Shown in pieces: positions 59,991 through 64,000 of a stretch of DNA of 64,000 bases. Source of the DNA: Ignelater luminosus. Lineage: Eukaryota > Arthropoda > Insecta > Coleoptera > Elateridae. The stretch covers positions 35,474-99,473 of the forward strand of contig VTPC01000887.1 of the NCBI GenBank assembly GCA_011009095.1, written 5' to 3'. The notes beneath the pieces are model-generated. The model made no database searches and was not told the origin of the DNA. It saw nothing but the letters and a program-made list of their open reading frames with translations. The position numbers and the translations under genes are program-made. Numbering within the stretch: the first letter of the stretch is position 1; every line of letters starts with the position of its first letter.

Positions 59991-61660
59991 CCTTTCCAAA
60001 CGCACTTCCAAAGTGAATCTTACATTTTATTCATTTGATGGAATAATTATATAAATCTTGATATGCGCAGCATAACAGGTAACTCTGTAATCAAACTTGA
60101 GCAAATGAATGTGATACGTAAGTGGTGGGTTTGGAATTCAGATAGGTTTTGTTAAGCAAACATGTAACTTGTTGCAGAGCCTCCTTGTAATTAAAAATAT
60201 AAAAAGAAAATAATTAAGCAGGAAATTAAGCAGACACACTAGAAGTGAATATCAAATAAAGGTCAAAAACATGTAAGCTTAGGAAACACTTATCTAGTTT
60301 CGATAGAATTGTAGTTTTGGCAAGTTTCCAATTTTCAGATCTTCTAAAGCAGTGTATGGTTAATGAAACAGTAATTGCTCAATATTTGAAATCATCCTGA
60401 AAGCTAACTTGTGGAGCTACATTGTGAATAGGGTATAATGAACTTGAACTTGATATTGGCTTAAGAAGGTAGAAGAGCATTGGGCCGGCTGATAGTCAAT
60501 AAAGAAGTCCTTCATCATAAATCTTGCCGAAAAAAGGTGGCCACAGTGCAGTGTAGCTGAAGTTTAGATGACAACTGAATTTGGTTTGCCGATAGAACAT
60601 TAAGAAAGCCGAGTAGATGTCACTGTCAAAGATTCCATTAGCGCTTCACGGAAATATTATGGGTTCCAGAATAGAATTTCTTGTGACTTGGGGTAAGCAC
60701 AATGAGCTAATCGCTAACATATAGAACTAAGTGAAGATCAGGGGGGGCGTCAACTGTTGATGACTTAAACCAGCTCGATAAGCAGCAATACACACAGCAA
60801 CACTAAGCAAATCAGAGATAGAAACAGTTTATTAATCCAGAAACATTCTCAGGTGTCATGACTTGGTCCTGAAGGTATCCATATTACGCAACTGAATAAA
60901 TAAAGTAAAATAAATACATAAAGCAAAGCACATAATATGAACTACCATGTTTTGCTAACACTTGACGTCAGTCTAACTCTTGATAAGCAGATAAAATGAT
61001 TTTACTTTCTCAAAACAAACAGTTTTTCAAATCACAATTAAATAAATTTGTAACAATAAATGATACCAAAATAAGTAAACTGAACAAAGTAAAATAGTAA
61101 AACGTAGAATAGGTGATGGTAATTGCTAAACTAATCTAAAGGGATATATACATGAACAATATTAATAGGCAAACTTTAAAATACATCAACATTTCATTAC
61201 ATGCAACAGCTGACAAAATAAACTTTAAAACAAATTATTAAAGCCAGAACACAGAAGAGCCAATGTAGATGTAACGTAACGTAACCAAGTTATTGGGCGG
61301 TAAAACGTTATGAACGGTTTATTTAATCTATCAGAACTTATTCACACTATTCAAAAACAAACTGCAGTGATACAAATTATGCAGGAAGTTCAAGAATCAC
61401 CTATAAGAAACTTAATGTTAGTACAGGGACATCATTAATAGGAATAAGCCACGTGACCACTAATTTAAAAGTGGCGCGAAATTTTATCTTTCAACGTTGG
61501 CTATACTTCCTCACGAGTACATTTCTAACCTAAAATTACATCGGCGTGCGTACGTTCCGTGGTTCCTTGGTCTCTATTTTGCGTTTTCTACAGTTTATTT
61601 TATTCTATTTAAAAATCAGTCTTTTTCAAGACTAAATCTGTTTTTTGTGAGTTAATCGAG
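59991..61660. other. No gene recognised
   Basis: AT-rich between the LINE fossil and copy A of the DDE_3 transposase. 61440-61660 may be that element's 5' region, but terminal repeats were not found. Confidence 0.45.
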
Positions 61661-61745
61661 GTAAGTTAGATTTAACGCATTCAAAGTGTGATAATAGATT
61701 TTAAAACTGCATAATTATTTCAGTGTGGAAGGTTACGTTTTTGCG

Positions 61746-62992
61746 ATGCCTTTTACAAGCGAACAAGATAAATTTATTTTAATAGCTCACTATCGAAGTG
61801 GAACACAGAATGCAGATGGTTCATGGACCTATTCATTACAATCTTGTATCCAACAATTTGAACAAGCTTTTCCTGAAGTGCAAGTCCACTACAATGCATT
61901 TGTACGTCGTAGGCATGATATACTTAAGCGGTTTGAAGAAAAACATTGCATCTGCAAAGGCAAATCATCTGATAGACCAACCGTATTAACCGATGAAGTT
62001 CTCGACGACATGCAGATGCGAATGAATCGTAGTTCCCATAAATCCATTAAACGCTTAGCCACTGAAACAGGTAGGAATCTATTTGCATTAAACAAATAAT
62101 ATGTTTTGCTTCATTCGTGTTTTAAATTATTAATTATTTTGAATTTATCACTTGTAGTAATTCAATTGTTTTATTAGTAAACTTAAATAAAAAAACTGGC
62201 ACTGCTATTTATTTCTGAATTATTTACAGTCATTAAACAATTTAAACTATTTTAAACCATAATCTAACCAACAACTTTTTACGGAGGACTTTCATATGGA
62301 AGTTGCCAAGTTGCATTAAAAAAGAAGCTACGAATGCATCCCTATGAAGTGTCTGTAACACAAGAACTGATTCCGCATGATCATCAATTACGAGTTCAAT
62401 ACTGTCAGTGGTTTATGCAACACTTGAACAACGATGACGTATTAAATATTACATTTAGGTCAGATGAAGCATGGTTTCATTTGTCGGGCTATGTGAACAG
62501 CCAAAATTACAGAATCTGGGCCACAGAGAATCCCCACAATTGTGAAGAAACAAGTTTGCATCCCCAGAAGGTTGGTGTATGGGTTGCGATGTCAAGACGC
62601 GGATCTATGGTCCATTGTTTTTTAATAACACAATCAGTGGAGAAAGATACCGAGATAATATTTTAACACCTTTTATCGAACAACTATTGGATGATGAAAT
62701 CCAAGAGGGCTACTTCCAGCAATATAGTGCATCAGCACATACGGCACGCACCACTATTCGTTATTTGGAAGAGTTCTTTGATGACCGAGTGATTAGATGT
62801 GGACGATGGCCCCCTCGGTCTCCCGATCTCACACCATTAGATTTTTTTCTATTTGGGCATTTGAAGAATAATGTTTACAGGCACCATCCACAGAATATTA
62901 ACGAATTAAAAGAGGCCATACAAAATGAAATTAATAATATATCACCAGAAACCTTAATTTCAGTTTTCAATAGTATCAAAAATAGAGTTTGA
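61746..62992 (+). pseudogene. DDE_3 transposase, copy A, with apparent intron
   Basis: The first coding block (61746-62070) begins MPFTSEQDKFILIAHYRSGT and carries the HTH-type domain through LATETG. Removing 62071-62286 (GT..AG) joins it in frame to LSYGSCQVALKKKLRMHPYE, then FRSDEAWFHLSGYVNSQNYR (first catalytic Asp), KVGVWVAMSRR, NNTISGERYRDNILTPF, YSASAHTARTTIRYLEEF and RSPDLTPLDFFLFGHLKN (third acidic residue). One base is missing near 62600, shifting the frame. The second catalytic Asp is Tyr (QQYSASAH where QQDGATAH is usual). A further GAG/GTAAGT..TTTCAG pair at 61661-61723 suggests a 5' untranslated intron. No terminal repeats were identified. Confidence 0.85.
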
Positions 62993-64000
62993 TTATGTTT
63001 AGAGAAACAGGGTGGCCATATCGAACCATTTATGAAATTTGTACATAAATTGCAAAAAATAACTAAATGAAATTGTAAAATTTAGGATAAATGTAAGCCA
63101 TTATTTTTAATTAAATTCTAGTAACCTGCTACCTAATGAATTATTTTTTTATAAATAAATTATGGTAGCTGAAATAATTGCGATTTTTAGTTCTGTTATC
63201 TAGCATACCTAGTTCTAAGTATTATGTTACAGTAATTTCAGAAAATAAAAATAACACGTCAATTATTAATCTTGTAATGTTATTTTAAAATTTGCACTAA
63301 ATTCGCCCCTGTCTTTCAATTTCGTTCAGATATTTGTTTTCTTGACGTGCAATATCTAAATTGTTTTATTAAACGAATGTTTGTTACCATGTTATTTTAA
63401 AGAATTGATAACTGTGGCCTCGACACCCAGACGTGTTTTTCGTTGATTTCCATTATCAGGTTTCTGGGAATCTTAGTCGCAAAAATTAAAGTCGCACCGT
63501 CTCGATTGAGCCAGATTTAAGCTGGTAAATCTACAATGGAAATTTTCCACTGTCTCATTAGAATATCCATATTTTGACCTATTAGGGTGTGCATCCGACT
63601 TTTTAACCCTACTTCCGTAAGTACGAACTGCGTAACAAAGAACGCAGAGGTTAGGGATTACGTTGATAGCTGTTGACTTGAACCAACGTGTGGTAATTTT
63701 TGGCGTTTACCTCTACATCCCCTAATTGGATTCAAACCAAATTAAGTGAAGCGATCCTTTTAGAAAAGAGATCGGACTGGAGAAATTGTAATTTCTTCGT
63801 GTCAGAGACGCGCAATAGTCGCGGAAGAAAGTGGTTTGTTTACCAAAAGCAAGGCTTATAAATTTCGTTATCGTGGGGATTGTATAACCCAAATATAATT
63901 ACGCTGGTGTCCTCCAGGAAGTAGAAATTGTAGAGGGTAAAAACGTAACAATTTTGGTTCCGTTGGTGCAACGTTAAAGGGTCTGTCGAGAACAGAAACT
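62993..64000. other. No gene recognised
   Basis: 3' flank of the transposase copy A, then somewhat GC-richer sequence (63410-64000). The TTTTGGTTCCGTTGGTGCAA near 63951 is reminiscent of the region after an LTR, but no pairing LTR is in the window. Confidence 0.4.

Noticed and set aside
63860-64000. Possible LTR end with primer-binding region at the right edge
   Set aside because: No second LTR, gag or pol in the window; cannot be tested here.
1-64000. CRISPR arrays, rRNA genes, bacterial operons
   Set aside because: No regular spaced repeats, rRNA-like sequence or operon-like gene packing were seen.

Overview
The window looks like AT-rich intergenic and intronic DNA from an insect, possibly a beetle. 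The order is a guess. The evidence is one spliced insect-type gene with short introns, kynurenine 3-monooxygenase (KMO), plus a dense layer of decayed transposable elements (TEs) of families common in insects: RTE-like and jockey/CR1-like LINEs, Tc1, mariner, piggyBac and many small inverted-repeat elements. There are no operons, bacterial gene organisation, CRISPR arrays or rRNA genes. Translation starts were judged by eye; many short open frames are chance.

Layout. 1-1512 is the 3' part of an RTE-like LINE, split by a 5'-truncated LINE inserted on the opposite strand. 1513-9700 is mostly featureless, with one mariner fossil near 6.55-6.95 kb. 9703-12172 is a whole piggyBac element with both TTAA target sites, terminal repeats and a near-intact transposase broken by stop codons. 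12842-14238 holds two non-autonomous elements with TA target sites. 16.5-17.8 kb holds a mariner fossil, an inverted-repeat element and copy 1 of a repeat seen again at 47.4 kb. 19.5-20.4 kb is another mariner fossil. 21670-21878 (minus) looks like the first coding exon of an unidentified acidic protein. 23.98-27.76 kb (minus) is an RTE-like LINE interrupted by a 1.2-kb insertion, followed by a second, badly decayed piggyBac-type pseudogene (27.8-28.8 kb).

The 30-50 kb part holds a LINE fossil at 37.4-38.0 kb, a DDE transposase pseudogene at 38.6-39.7 kb, another LINE fossil at 42.1-42.8 kb, a GC-rich island around an assembly gap (43264-43826), and small repeats. 51391-54800 reads as a nested set: a Tc1 element carrying a THAP-domain element and a separate 965-bp insertion. 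55205-58395 is the KMO gene (7 exons, 447 codons), with a hairpin element in its large fourth intron. Downstream lie a LINE fossil at 59.3-60.0 kb (minus) and, at 61.7-63.0 kb, a DDE transposase pseudogene of the same family as the 38.6-kb copy but with apparent introns.

Only KMO looks like a functional conserved host gene. It hydroxylates kynurenine in tryptophan catabolism and, in insects, supplies the ommochrome eye-pigment pathway. I saw no convincing new multi-gene system. The most informative material is the nested insertion history, the intron-containing transposase, the intact-looking piggyBac boundaries and the orphan acidic first exon.
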